A DNA stretch of 64,000 nucleotides from Anaeramoeba ignava (Eukaryota > Metamonada > Anaeramoebidae): positions 124,001 to 188,000 of the forward strand of contig JAPDFW010000083.1 of assembly GCA_028826165.1 (NCBI GenBank). The letters run 5' to 3'. Both the position numbers and the translations under genes were made by a program. This document shows, piece after piece, positions 49,401 through 61,580 of this stretch. Every line of letters begins with the position of its first letter. Position 1 is the stretch's first letter. Under the pieces are notes generated by a model. The model searched no databases, was not told where the DNA came from, and was given only the letters and a program-made list of their open reading frames with translations.

Positions 49401-52400
49401 AAATACCCAAATTTTACACACGAACTTAATCACAACATTATTGGAGCAAAATTCCCTTCAGAATTATCATCCTCCAGTTTACTAAATACAACTGATAATT
49501 TTGTTGGGCAAATCAAATCTTTTAGCTTTTTTTCAAATTATATAAATCATGACAAACTTCAATTTCTTCTTAAAAATCCCAAAAAGAAAAAACTGCCAGT
49601 TTCACCACTTTCATCTTCAAGAAAACCCGTTTTTATTTATCATTTCGATGCTGTTGGCTCAGATTCTTTGTATTGTTATAACCAAATTTCTTCAGAAAAT
49701 CAAAAAACAGAAAAAAACGCAAAATTAATTGGGATATACAAGTTCAATCATTATTTCATTCATAAAACATTTGCTTCCCACGGAGGAATTCAATTGATAA
49801 TTCCTTTCTTGTTTTTTGATCATAAAGGAATTAGTCGTGATTTCCACTTGAAATCCCTTAATTTAATTTCTTCTCTATTAACACACAACAACAAACTGTG
49901 GGATGAATTCGAAAAATCAATGGGATTTTCAGCAATTTCTCATTTGCTTATGGAAATAAAACCATCACTATTATTAGATGAATTTATTTATCCTTTTTAT
50001 CAAATTTCAAATACAATCTCTTCAAATTATTCTTTATTCCAACATTTTTTCCAATTTATTCTTATCAATTTCGAAATCTGGCGCAAATCTTCTTCGCAAC
50101 TACAACTCAGTATCCTCAATTTGCTGGATGAATCTGTTAAGAATCACATCCATCTCTTCAACTGTTCTCAATTCATATTTATTCTTATGAATTATTATTT
50201 GGAGCCAAAAGAATCGTTTAATTTTGATTCAAAGAACGATGCAATTATTGTTCGCAAAATATATAAATGCATCATCTCTATTATAAATCTAGATAGTGCC
50301 CAAATAATACATCTTATTCAAGCTTCTTTGGCAATAAAAAATAAATCTTTCTTGCGCGAAGTTATGGAGATTATAAGCCATTTTCTTTCTACATCCCCAA
50401 ATACCTATCTCAATTTTTTTAAAAGCAATCAATACTTTTTCCCTTTTATTGAAAATTTAAACATTTCAGATGATTCAATAAGAGAAAACTCTCTTTATAT
50501 CATCTTTCTTTTATACAAAAACAGTATAAGATTTTCTCTTTCAAATGAAGATTTTTTCAATCTTGATTCTCAAAAATTTCAATTAATTCATTCATATCTT
50601 GCTAAATATCCTTTAACTTTCAAAATTTCAGAAACTATCTTTCGAATTTTATTTCTTGAAAAAGAAAAGAGGAAAAACAAACAGAAATTTTTAAGAAAAT
50701 TCCAATTTTTTGATCCTCTCCAAAGTTTGTTTAATTTGATATTTATAAATCAAAATATTATTGGTTTTTATTCTTTAGAAAAAATACTCATAAATATTGA
50801 GAATAATCCAATTAATCAAGAAATTTTCAAAAAATTATTTAAATGGAAAAAGATGTTATTTGAATTAATTAATGATGAGGAATTAGAAGTAATTATTCAA
50901 GAAAGAATTATTCAAAATGAAAATGAAAATGAAAATGAAAATGATGAAAATGATGAAAATCAAAATCAAAATCAAAATGAAAATCAAAATCAAAATGAAA
51001 ATCAAAATAAAAATGAAAATCAAAATGAAAATCAAAATCAAAAAATTCAAAATCAAAATCAAAATGAAAATAATCAAAATCAAAATCAAAATAATCAAAA
51101 TAATGAAAATATTATTATTACTAATACTCAAAAAGAAAACTTCATAAATATGCATATTAATAATAATATTAATACCGATAGTGATAATTTTACTGATAAT
51201 GAAACTGAAACTGAAAATGAAAATGAAAATGAAAATGATCTTTTTTTTGGATTCAAAGAGATAAATTTTAATGATTTAAATCAAAACCAAAACCAAAACC
51301 AAAAACGCACTTCATATCGATTTACATCAATTGCATTCAAATTTTTTAAATCATTATTTGTGAATTCATTTATAAACGAACCAAAAGCAAACAATTTTCT
51401 CAACAAAATATTGAGATTCTTGAATTTTTCCAAACATCAAACACTTAAACAAAGAAAAATTACATTTGTTATTTTATTTGATCTAATTTCTAGCTTAAAA
51501 GAATACACTTTTAACAAATCAAACAATGATTTGAGTGTGATTCAAAATTTACTGATAAATTATAACAAAGAAATGCAGAACAATATCACAAAATTATTCG
51601 ATATAATTGATTTGTTTGTATTCCTTTCCTCAAAAAATATATCACCATTACCAAATAAGAAAATAAATTCACCTCAAGAATCTCCATCAAAACAAAATTT
51701 AAGCTCATCAATTCTCCCCAAAATCAAAAAAGAACCATTTGAAAAAATTATTCTAAATGAATTCATTCAACTTCTTAATTCTCTTGGATTTTTTTTCCAA
51801 AATGGATTTTCTTTTACAAATCCAGAAAAAGAACAACTCATAATTCAATTAGTTTTTGAATTTATTTTCAAGTTAACAGAGCATTCACTTTACGAGCAAC
51901 TCAATCTTATCCCAACACTACATTTTATTTATATTAGCAAAATCAAAGAAGGAATTTTTGTTAATTCGCTTGTGCTTGAGATACTATCAAATATTATGTT
52001 TATTCTTATAAATGATATCCGAACCTCTCAAATAAAAAATGAATATAGTTATAAACATACTCGAAATATTAAAATTATTTTCAGTGTTCTTCAACACATA
52101 ATCACAACAAACTACCAATTCTTTCGCAAATTTTTCGAAAGAGAAAATCAAATACTTGATTTTTTCACACAAATTACTAGTTTTAAATTTGATTCTCTCC
52201 AGATATTTGAAATCATTAATCATTTTGATTTCGATAATTTCCATAAAAAATATAGTCAAAAAATTCTTTCAAAAAGAAAGCAAAAAAAAATCTTTCACTT
52301 CGAAAAATTGTTACAGGCAAAATATGCACCGAAAATCAAAGATACAAATAAAAACGAAAAATTATCGAATAATCGCTATAACGATTATTATCATTATTCT

Positions 52401-55400
52401 ATAAAGTCTCAAAAGAAAAGCAATGAGAACAATGAAAATAATGAAAATGATGAAAATGATGAAAATAATGAGAATAACGAAAATAACGAAAATAAATCAT
52501 ATTCTCCTTTTCTTAATCAAATAGAATTGCAATTTAAAGAAAAAATACTTAAATTTTCTCAACAAATTGAAGTTCAAAAACAAACTTCATTCCAAAATTG
52601 GAGTAATATTTGGAAAGGACTTACTTATCCTAGAATGATATGGAATAATTTTCAAAAAACAAAAATGCAAAAATTTGAATGGAGATTAGAAAAGAAAGAA
52701 GATTTCTCAAGAAGAAAATGGAGATTTTTCGCACATTCTCTAATTTCAAAAAAAGAAGAAAAAGAATTTGGGAAAATTCAAGAAAAACAAAATCCCTTAT
52801 TTGAAGTTGAATGCTATCTAGTTGTTCTATCTCAAAAAATACTTGGAAATTTTTCCATCTTTCCATCTCGAGTCAAATTTTTACAAAAGGATCTTGAACA
52901 ATCAAAAATCAAAAATTTGGAATGGAAAATAAGCGATATTATGGAAATTTCAAATCGTCAATTCTATTTACAAGATACTGCAATTGAAATATTTCTTACT
53001 AACAAAAAATCTTACTTCTTTGAATTTAAATTTAACACAAAACTCCGTAATAAATTTTGTTCAGTCATTGTTTCTCAAAATTCTTCGATAAAATACATTA
53101 ACAAATCTTATCAAAAAATATTTAAGAAATCGAAAATTACTGAAAAATGGCAGAAAGGAGAACTTTCTAATTTTGATTATTTAATGCAACTCAATACAAT
53201 AGCCGGAAGAACTTATAATGATCTTTCTCAATATCCTATTTTCCCTTGGATCCTAAAAGATTATAATTCAGAAACATTAAATTTATCAGATAAAAGTATA
53301 TATCGTGATTTATCTCAACCTATTGGTGCTTTGGATAAGTCTCGTCTTCAATTAACTCAAGAATATTTATCTCAAAATGATAAAAACGATAAAGATTTTT
53401 ATAATCTTGGAAACTATAGTTCAATGAGTATGAAATATTTCTATTTTCATTTTTATTTTTATTTTTTCTTTTCTAACTAATTTCATTTTTTTATTTTTAT
53501 TAGAAAATGTTTTATATTATTTATTTCGAATAGAACCTTTCAATTCATTATCAAAGAAATTATTCTCAGAAAATGAAAAAATTTTAAAATCAATTCCAGA
53601 AACTTGGGATAATTTAAAAACAGATATATTTGATTCTAAAGAATTGATACCTGAATTTTATTACTTACCTGAATTTTTGGGATATGATGAAAATAACAAA
53701 AATAATAATGATGAAAATAATAATAATGAAAATAATAATGAAAAAAATAACAAAAATAATGATGATGAAAAAAATAATAATGAAAATAATAATAATGAAA
53801 AAAATAATGAAAATAATAATGAAAATAATGATGAAAAAAATAATAATGAAAATAATAATGAAAATAATAATGAAAACAATAATGAAAATAATGATGAAAA
53901 AAATAATAAAAAAAATAATAATGATGAAAAAAATAATGAAAATAATAATAATGAAAATAATAATGAAAATAATAATGAAAATAATGATGAAAATAATAAT
54001 AAAAATAATAATGATGAAAATAATAATGAAAATAATGTTATACTGCCTAAATGGTCTAGAAATCAACAAGAATTCATCTTCTTACATAGAAAAGCTCTTG
54101 AATCTAAATACGTTTCAGAACATCTTCACCAATGGATTGATCTTATTTTTGGATATAAACAAAGAGGTAAAAAGGCTAAAGAAAGCTCAAATTTGTTCAA
54201 TCCAAATAGTTATGATGCTAAAATAAACGATTCACTAAATGAAGATGAAATGAACCAATTATTTTCTAATATTGAAGAATTTGGACAAATTCCTCCGCAA
54301 TTACTTACAAAAAAACACCCCAAAAGAGGGAAAAATATTAAATATGAATCTTTCCAAATAAATCAAGTTGATGAGATCAGATTGAAACAAATTTCACTAT
54401 TTAAACAGGCAAATAATCCTATTGTTTATCTTGAAATTTCACATGCTCGAAAAGCAATTTTTGCAATTCTCAAAACTGATAACCAAATCGATCAATCAAA
54501 TCAAACAAATCAAACAAACCAAACAAACACAGAAGATCACGGATTAATTCGTTTTGATAACGAAGATTTAAAAAACAATATTTTCTATTTTTTCAAGCCT
54601 TCATTAGAAGGTCATTTATCATCTAACGTTTCGAAAACAATAAACTGCTTCAAAATATCTGGAAACTCCAAATTCTTGTTTGTGGGAGGATATTGGGATA
54701 ATTCATTTGAAATGATAACAATAGAAAATCTGCAAAACAAACAGAAAAAAAGATGGCATAAAGGAGTAGTAACTTGTATTGCTTTTGATGATCCTATTTT
54801 AGTGACAGGTTCTGAAGACACAGTAATCGCAATATGGTATTTCCAAGAATTAAAGGAATTAAAAGAATTTGCAGAAAAACCGCTTTATGTTTTTAGGACT
54901 CACGATGGAATTGTGAATTGTGTTGATATTTGCTTAGAAATTGATTTGTTAGTAAGCGGTTCTCAAGATGGAACATGCAATTTCCATTCTCTTCAGAAAC
55001 GGACTTGCTATAAAACATTTGATTTCCATAAATTTGCTTCATTTGGAAAAAATGTATCAATCAATCTAATCAAAATTAATAAATGCAACTTGGGTGTTCA
55101 AATATATGCCTATTTGCAATCAACAAATTCAACTCCCAAAATTAGTATTTTCTCAATTAATGGCAAGATTCTTCATGTAATTGAACTTGCTTCTGCAATT
55201 AACGATTGGTGTACTTCTCTTGATTTCTCTTTTTTTGTTGTTGGTTCTTCAGATGGATTTGCTTATTTCTTTGACACTTTCCGTTTTAGAAATATTGGTA
55301 AAATCGATTTTAAGAAAAGAATCATTTCAATGAAATTATTTAATTCAAATTCTTTACTTGTTGGACTTGAAACTGGAATTCTTGCTTTTGCCAAATTTTG

Positions 55401-55401
55401 A
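43494..55401 (+). CDS. Large BEACH-WD40 protein (neurobeachin/LvsA/ALFY class), two frame breaks
   Basis: Exons 43494-43649, 44377-44787, 44873-45041, 45186-47316, 47406-53427 and 53504-55401, about 3,594 residues. The N-terminal half is an armadillo-like solenoid. A concanavalin-like domain follows (WPTNGFSFCLWFRL, ~residue 1430). Near the end of exon 5 come a PH-BEACH domain (ECYLVVLSQKI...) and the BEACH domain (GRTYNDLSQYPIFPWILKDY, LYYLFRIEPF, KELIPEFYYLPEFL, YVSEHLHQWIDLIFGYKQRG), then WD40 repeats (VTGSEDTVIAIW, VSGSQDGTC). No FYVE domain follows, unlike ALFY. Such proteins scaffold lysosome, vesicle and autophagy traffic. Asn/Glu/Gln tracts interrupt it, one inside BEACH. Breaks at about 45509 and 45836, each one extra base, restore a total divisible by three. 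Confidence 0.93.
43650..44376 (+). repeat. BEACH gene intron 1: AAAATT array
   Basis: 727 bp of AAAATT/AATATT hexamers, donor GTAATT, acceptor TTTCAG. The next introns of the gene are 85, 144, 89 and 76 bp; of these only the 144-bp one (45042-45185) has a TTTATTAT-type array. Confidence 0.85.
45425..46390 (+). repeat. Asn-Gln/Asn-Glu coding array, BEACH gene
   Basis: Nearly 1 kb of AATCAA and AATGAA hexamers, encoding over 250 Asn-Gln/Asn-Glu-type residues before grading into IEIENEIEIE. It contains both frame breaks of the gene. Similar shorter tracts lie at 48975-49205, 50910-51115 and 51205-51240. Confidence 0.88.
53690..54040 (+). repeat. Asn/Glu/Asp/Lys insertion inside the BEACH domain
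   Basis: About 115 residues of ENNN, NDEK and similar units from AATAATGAA-type 9-12 bp repeats. It lies between PEFLGYD and VILPKWS, the loop normally holding the N-x-F-x-x-G and variable segment of BEACH domains. Confidence 0.88.
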
Positions 55402-55549
55402 ACCAATTTTTTTTTTTAATCTTTTTAATCTTTTTTTGTTTTTGTTTTTGAAAACCGAACAATTTTTGGAAAGAAAATTGAACTAAAAAAAAAAGAGAAA
55501 GAAACAGATCAAAAGAGGAATTATTATTGTTATTATTTTCTGTTTTGAA

Positions 55550-58500
55550 TTAATTTTGTTTTGTTAAAACTAATTGATATTGCAAATTCATTTGTTTTGA
55601 ATATCCAGTCAAATTCTGATTCAAATGTAAAATTGATAAAGATAAACTCATCCATTTTTCAGCCTCTTTAAATTGATGAAGTCTAAAAGAAACAACACCA
55701 TTATTCCAAGAATTTGCAATAAACCATAAATCATCAAGTTCTTCTCTTTTAGAATCATTTTTTTCTTGATTATTTTGGTCTTCTTTCTTGATCTGAATCC
55801 ACTTTTCAAAAAAAGGGAAAGAAGCTTGAACACTTTCACTAATCTCAATAAGTTGACGAAGAATCATTGCAATTTTGATTAGATCAACCTTGGATTGAAC
55901 TAAATGCATTGAAAGAGCATTTTGTAAAGCAAAATTGCATACTTCCAAATTCTTTGATTTTTCTGAAAAACAAATAATTGCCATTTGTTCAAATAATTCA
56001 GGAGAAGCAATTCCATGTGGAGGTTTTTCTACTAATTGAATAAGATCAGAAGAATTCAAAATGGCTTTGCATTCAAACTCTATTAAATGTAACATAAATC
56101 TGATCTCTTTTAAAGTGAATTCTTTTTGTGAAATTTCTTCCTTTTCTTCATTTTCTTGTTCAAATCTATTTTTAACAATTCTTATTGGAGAAGAATTTTT
56201 TTCTCGTTCAGATCTTGGAAAAGAATGCAACGAATTTTGTTGTTTTCTTATAATTTCTTGGCTTTTTTTTACAAAATTCAAAGTTAGTTGAATCATTTCA
56301 TTTGGAATATTTTCAGATTCTAAAACGCAAAAAGAAGCTCCAAGAAGACAATTTTGTCTGAAATTAAGAATACTCGGTGATTCATGAAGAAAACTTGCAA
56401 ATTCACTTGCTTGATAAAATAATTGGGATGAAATTTGCCATTTTTTTTTCTGGGAACTGATGAGGGCAAGATTCCAAATTCCAAAAGATAAAAATTCAAG
56501 TTCTTTGTTTGGAATTTGTTCGTCTGGAAGAAAAAAATTATCAATACCAAATTGATAAATAAATGACAAAGATATTTGAAAAGCTTGAGAAATTTGAGCA
56601 AAAGTGATTTCATTTTCGTTTCCATTTTCAAAAAGATCTTCTTCTAAAGAAAGTGAAAGTTGTAAAATTGTAGAAATTATCATTGAAACTGGAACTTTCT
56701 CTTGATTATTTTGATTATTTTGATTATTATTTTGATTATTATTTTGATTATTATTTTGTGATTCAAGTAATTTAATAAGTGCACTAATGGCAAGTGTTTC
56801 TTTTTTTGTTTGATGAGATAGTTGAGCAGCAAGCCCAAAGAACTTTGTTTCAAATCCATCACTTCGAGAAAAAAGGGAAAGTTGTCTAAAAGCTTCTGAA
56901 ATTATTCCATTTGCTAGAGCTGCTTGAAAAAGGGAAAATCTTGTTAGAATTGATCCACTTTCAATTTCTTCAACTCTTCTTGCTGTTTGAAGCGCTATCT
57001 CTGGTTGATTAGATTCTATTTGTGCTCTTGAAATGATCCTTAAACTTTTTGCTCTATTAATTGTATCATCAAGTGGAAGAATTTCAAAGGATGTTTTTAT
57101 CCATTTAATACTTTTTTGATATTCTTTTTTTGCAAAATTTTTGGCTGTTTGATTCCAAACTAAATCATGAAAATGCATTAAAGATTCTGAATCAAGTAAG
57201 ATTTGTTTTTTTTGATGATCTAAAAAGAACAATTAAATCAAATCAAATTAAATTAAATCAAGAAATAAGATTTTCTTTTTCTTTTTTTTTTGTTTACTTT
57301 GAGAAATTAAAGATCCAAGTTTAAAAGCTTCTTCTTCATTAAAATCATTTGAAATTAACATGATCTCAAATTTTTTCATTTGAATTTTAATTAAATCTTC
57401 TTCATTTTCTTCTAATTGAGTTTCCAAATAATCTAATCCTTTCATTATTAAATTTGGTTGATCTTTAATTAATTCGCAAGCTGATATTGCCCTAAATAAT
57501 AATAAAAAAAAAAGAAGAATAAAATTAAAAAAAAAAGGAGAATTCCACTTTTTTTTTTTGGTTTTCTTTTACATTTGAGAATTAATTTTTGGATTTTTTA
57601 TCAATTCATTAAAGATAATTTCTGTATCTTGTTTTCTATTCATTTTTTGAACAATTTTAAGATGAAGAAAGATTCCAGGAAGAGTTTCTAAAGTCTAAAT
57701 AATTTTATTTTTATTTTTTTTTGGATTTTTCTTTTGATTTTTTTTTTCTTACTTGATTTGCTAAAATGACTGAATTTAAAGCTTCTTGATTTTTCCCTAA
57801 TTCTAAAAAACAATGAGAAAGTAATCTTAAAGTTCTTGATTCTTTTTCAGGATTTCTTTGAGGATCTTTTAAAGAAATTTCGAAAGATTCATGAAGAAAT
57901 TTAATTGCTTGTAAATAATTTTGTTGTTTGAAAGAAATTAATCCATAATTCCAACAAGTTATTGTTAATTGTTCAATGAATTCTTGGATATGAGGAAGAA
58001 TTTCATTTTTTGCTTTCAGAACACATTCTAAACACAAATCAAAATTTGAAGTTTGCCAAGCATTTTTAAGTCTCCAAAAAATGACTTCAAAAAAAGAATT
58101 CCATTTTTTATGATTATTTTTTAAAAGATTTCCTTTTTTTTCTAAATGAGAAATTGAGGTTTGAAAGCAAGTTTCAGCCATTTCGAAATTATCACAATCC
58201 ATCCAAGCTTTGCCAGTTCTTGAAAAAAAATTAATAAGAGTAAGAGCATGATCAGGAGTTTGAACAGAGAGTAATGACAAGATATTACAAGCTAAATGAC
58301 GAACTTTTCCAAAATCAAAATCAAAATTAAAATGAAAATCAATATTAAAATCAAAATCAATATCAATATCAATATCAATATCAATATCAATATTGAAATC
58401 AATATTAAAATCAAAATCAATATCAAAATTAAAATAAATATCAATATAAATATCAATATCAATATCAATATCAATATCAATATCAATATCAATATTAAAA

Positions 58501-59507
58501 TCAATATCAATATCAAAATCAATATCAATATCAATATCAATATAAATATCAATATCAATATCAATATAAATATCAATATCAATATAAATATCAATATCAA
58601 TATAAATATCAATATTAATATCAAAATAAATATCAAAAATGAAAATTACTTTCACAATTCAAAAAAGTTCTATTTTCTTTATTTTTTAATGTAATTCCTA
58701 AATTCCAAAGTCTATATCCAAAATCCCTCATTTTTTTTTCTTCTAAATAATTTATATCAATATCTCAATCGAAATTATTTCTTTTTAAATCATCTAATTT
58801 TATTTTTGAATTTTAAATAATTTCTGACATTTTGTTTTTAAAAAGGAAAAAGAAAGAAAAATAAAGATTAAATATTTTATTTTGATTTTTAATTTGAAAT
58901 GTTTAAAAGATCAATATGTCAAATTTGAAGAGAAAATTTGTTTTTGTTTTGATCTAATTTTTAAAAAGAGAAAAATTTTATTATCTATTTGTTTTTGTTT
59001 TTGGTTGTTAATCATCATCTTCAATGTCATCTTCATCTTCATCTTCATCAGGATCTTTTATCAATATCTTGAACATCATTATTATCTTAAATATCAATAT
59101 CAATATCAATATCAATATCAATATTAATATCAAAATCAATATCAATATCAATATCAATATCAATATCAATATCAATATCAATATCAATATCAATATCAAT
59201 ATCAATATCAATATCAATATAAATATCAAAATTAATATCAATATTAAAAATGAAAGTTACTTTCACAATTCAAAAAAGTTCTATTTTCTTCATTTTTTTC
59301 TTCTTTATTTTTTAATGTAATTCCTAAATTCCAAAGTCTATATCCAAAATCCCTCATTTTTTTTTCTTCTAAATAATTTATTGGAGGTAATTCTGAAATT
59401 ATTTCTTTTAAATCATCTAATTTTATTTTTTGAATTTTATTGTGATTAATATTATATTCAAATTTGGAAATTTGATTTTCAATCTGATCTAAAATAATTT
59501 CTGACAT
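55550..59507 (-). CDS. SPO22: SPO22/ZIP4/TEX11-like meiotic TPR protein
   Basis: Exons 59261-59507, 57753-58303, 57573-57694, 57298-57491 and 55550-57219, 927 residues. The family signature order is present: FGYRLWNLGI, then IRHLACNILSLL, AWMDCDNFEMAETCFQTSI, TCWNYGLISFKQQNYLQAIKFL, and in the last exon VWNQTAKNFAKKEYQKSIKWIKTSFEILP. Repeated TPR helices continue to the C-terminus (WNNGVVSFRLHQFKEAEKWMSLSL). ZIP4/SPO22 belongs to the ZMM group promoting synapsis and crossovers in meiosis. The chain is shorter at the N-terminus than plant ZIP4 but complete in the TPR region. Intron 1 carries a decayed copy of exon 1 (see pseudogene). Stops converge with the BEACH gene, 148 bp apart. Confidence 0.8.
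58304..58639 (-). repeat. SPO22-like intron 1: ATCAAT array, distal part
   Basis: ATCAAT hexamers with AATATA and AAAATC variants. A second array of the same unit lies at 59096-59250, on the other side of the duplicated exon copy. Many units also read as alternating Asp-Ile on the minus strand. Confidence 0.85.
58640..59095 (-). pseudogene. Decayed tandem copy of SPO22-like exon 1 plus 3' end of the NPL gene
   Basis: This segment is a diverged copy of 59250-59800. It contains, in the same order, a copy of SPO22-like exon 1 (ATG near 58831; MSEII then an in-frame TAA; intact MRDFGYRLWNLGITLKNK), the intergenic spacer, and the last ~85 bp of the nucleoplasmin-like gene with its stop. The exon copy lacks about 70 bp including the ISKFEYN region and a short EEKNE segment, so it cannot encode the N-terminus. 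It now lies inside intron 1 and still has a donor site (GTAATT). Confidence 0.85.
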
Positions 59508-59712
59508 TTTTGTTTTTAAAAAAAGGAAAAAGAGAAAGAAAAATAAAGATTAAAAAATATTTTTATTTTTGATTTTTAATTTGAAATGTTTTAAAAGAGA
59601 TGTGTAAATGTCAAATTTGATGAGAAAATTTGTTTTTGTTTTGATCTAATTTTTTTTAAAAAAAGAAGAGAAAAATTTTATTATCTATTTGTTTTTGTTT
59701 TTTTTTTGGTTG

Positions 59713-59939
59713 TTAATCATCATCTTCAATGTCATCTTCATCTTCATCTTCATCAGGATCTTTTATGTCATCTTGAACAACATTATTATCTTTAATATCA
59801 TCATTGGCGTCATTATTAACATCATCGTCAATGTCATCTTTATTTTGATTTTCTTGAATGTCATCATCATCATCTTCAATATCATCATCTTCAATGTCAT
59901 CATCTTCTTCTTCTTTGTTGTCATTTTCACTGCCACTAT

Positions 59940-59971
<32 letters not shown>

Positions 59972-61121
59972 TCTTTTTCTTCTGCTAATTCAGGTTCAAA
60001 ATATCCTGAAAGGTGAACCGCACTATTTCCTTGAACTTTAAAAATGATAGGTTCACCTTTTTTTCAAATTAAATATAAATTAAATATAAATTAAATATAA
60101 ATTAAATATAAATCAAATATAAATTAAATTAAATTAAATATAAATCAAATATAAATCAAAATCAAAATCAAATTATAAATCAAATCAAATATAAATATAA
60201 ATTAATTATAAATTAAATATAAATATAAATTAAATCAAATATAAATCAAATCTAAATTAAATATAAATTAAATATAAATCAAATATAAATTAAATCAATT
60301 ATAAAATAAATCAAATTATAAATCAAATATAAATCAAAATCAAATATAAATCAAATTAAATATAAATTAAATATAAATTAAATATAAATTAAATCAAATA
60401 TAAATTAAATCAAATATAAATCAAATATAAATAAATAAAATAAAATAAATATAAATTAAATATAATATAAAATAAATATAAATATAAAATAAATATAAAT
60501 AAAAATAAAAATAAATAAAAATAAATATAAAATAAAAAAAATTAAATATAAATAAATTAAAATATAAATAAATATAAATTAAAAATAAATATAAATATAA
60601 ATCAAAATTAAATATAAATATAAAATTAAATAATTAAATCAAATATAAATTAAATATAAATCAAATATAAATTAAATATAAATTAAATATAAATTAAATA
60701 TAAATTAAATTAAATATAAATTAAATATAAATTAAATATAAATTAAATATAAATTAAATCAAATATAAATTAAATTAAATATAAATTAAATCAAATCAAA
60801 TTATAAATCAAATTAAAATATAAATTAAAATATAAATCAAATCAAAATCAAATTATAAATCAAAATCAAATTATAAATTAAATATAAATTAAATATAAAT
60901 TAACCTTTCACAAAAATTAAATCTAATCGGCAAATCTCCTCTGTAAATCTTTTAAGAGTACAAACAAGATGTTCTTGTTCTTCAATTTCAACTAAAAGCG
61001 CAACTCTTTCATCACTTGTTGATTTTGGATCAAAAGTTGCTTGTGTCAACCTTAAATTTGAAGGAAGGTTGAATTGTTTTGATGTATCTCCATCTATAAT
61101 TGCTCCCCAAAATCCAATCAT
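59713..61121 (-). CDS. Nucleoplasmin-like (HD2/NPL) acidic nuclear protein
   Basis: Exons 60905-61121 and 59713-60056, 186 residues. The start MIGFWGAIIDGD, LRLTQATFD, EQEHLVCTL, LDLIFVKGEPIIFKVQG and VHLSGYFEP follow the beta-sandwich of NPL domains in plant HD2 proteins and FKBP39/FPR4-type immunophilins. A ~90-residue acidic tail (Ser-Glu, then Asp-rich DDDIEDDD units) follows and the protein ends there, without FKBP domain or zinc finger. It is probably a pentameric histone chaperone of the nucleus or nucleolus. The last part of the gene (from about 59800 to the stop) is the segment copied at 59007-59095. Confidence 0.82.
60057..60904 (-). repeat. NPL gene intron: ATAAATTAA array
   Basis: 848 bp of ATATAAATTAA and ATATAAATCAA units (11 bp and shorter), donor GTTAAT, acceptor AAAAAAAG. 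Confidence 0.8.
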
Positions 61122-61580
61122 TTCTTGTGTGATTGTTAATGATAATGTTTTGGTTGTTTGTTAATGATATTTTTTCTTGATGATAATCTTTTTTATTTTC
61201 ATTTTTATATTTTATATTTTATATTTTTGTTAATAAAATTTATTTCATTTGATTTAATTTTTCTTCACAATTCTGATTTCTAAATTTTGATATTTTGATA
61301 TTTTGTTTTATATTTATATTTTAAATTATAATTATATTGAAATTATATTTAATTATATTTAAATAAATTTAATTATATTTAAATATTTCGTTATTTTATA
61401 TTTTTACTCCAAATAAGAAATAAAAGAGAAATGAAAAAAGAGAAAAGAAAAATGAAAAATGAAAAATGGAAATAATTAAAAAAAAATTTTTTTCTTTTTC
61501 TTTTTCATCTTTTTTATTTTTTTTTCATTTTTCATTTTTTTCATTTTTCATTTTTTTCATTTTTTTCATTTTTTTTTAAA
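61122..61580. other. Intergenic, divergent NPL / NT-C2 genes
   Basis: 459 bp of A/T-rich sequence with ATTTAATTATATTTAAA repeats at 61320-61390 and TTTTTCATTT-type runs before the NT-C2 start. No gene seen. Confidence 0.55.
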
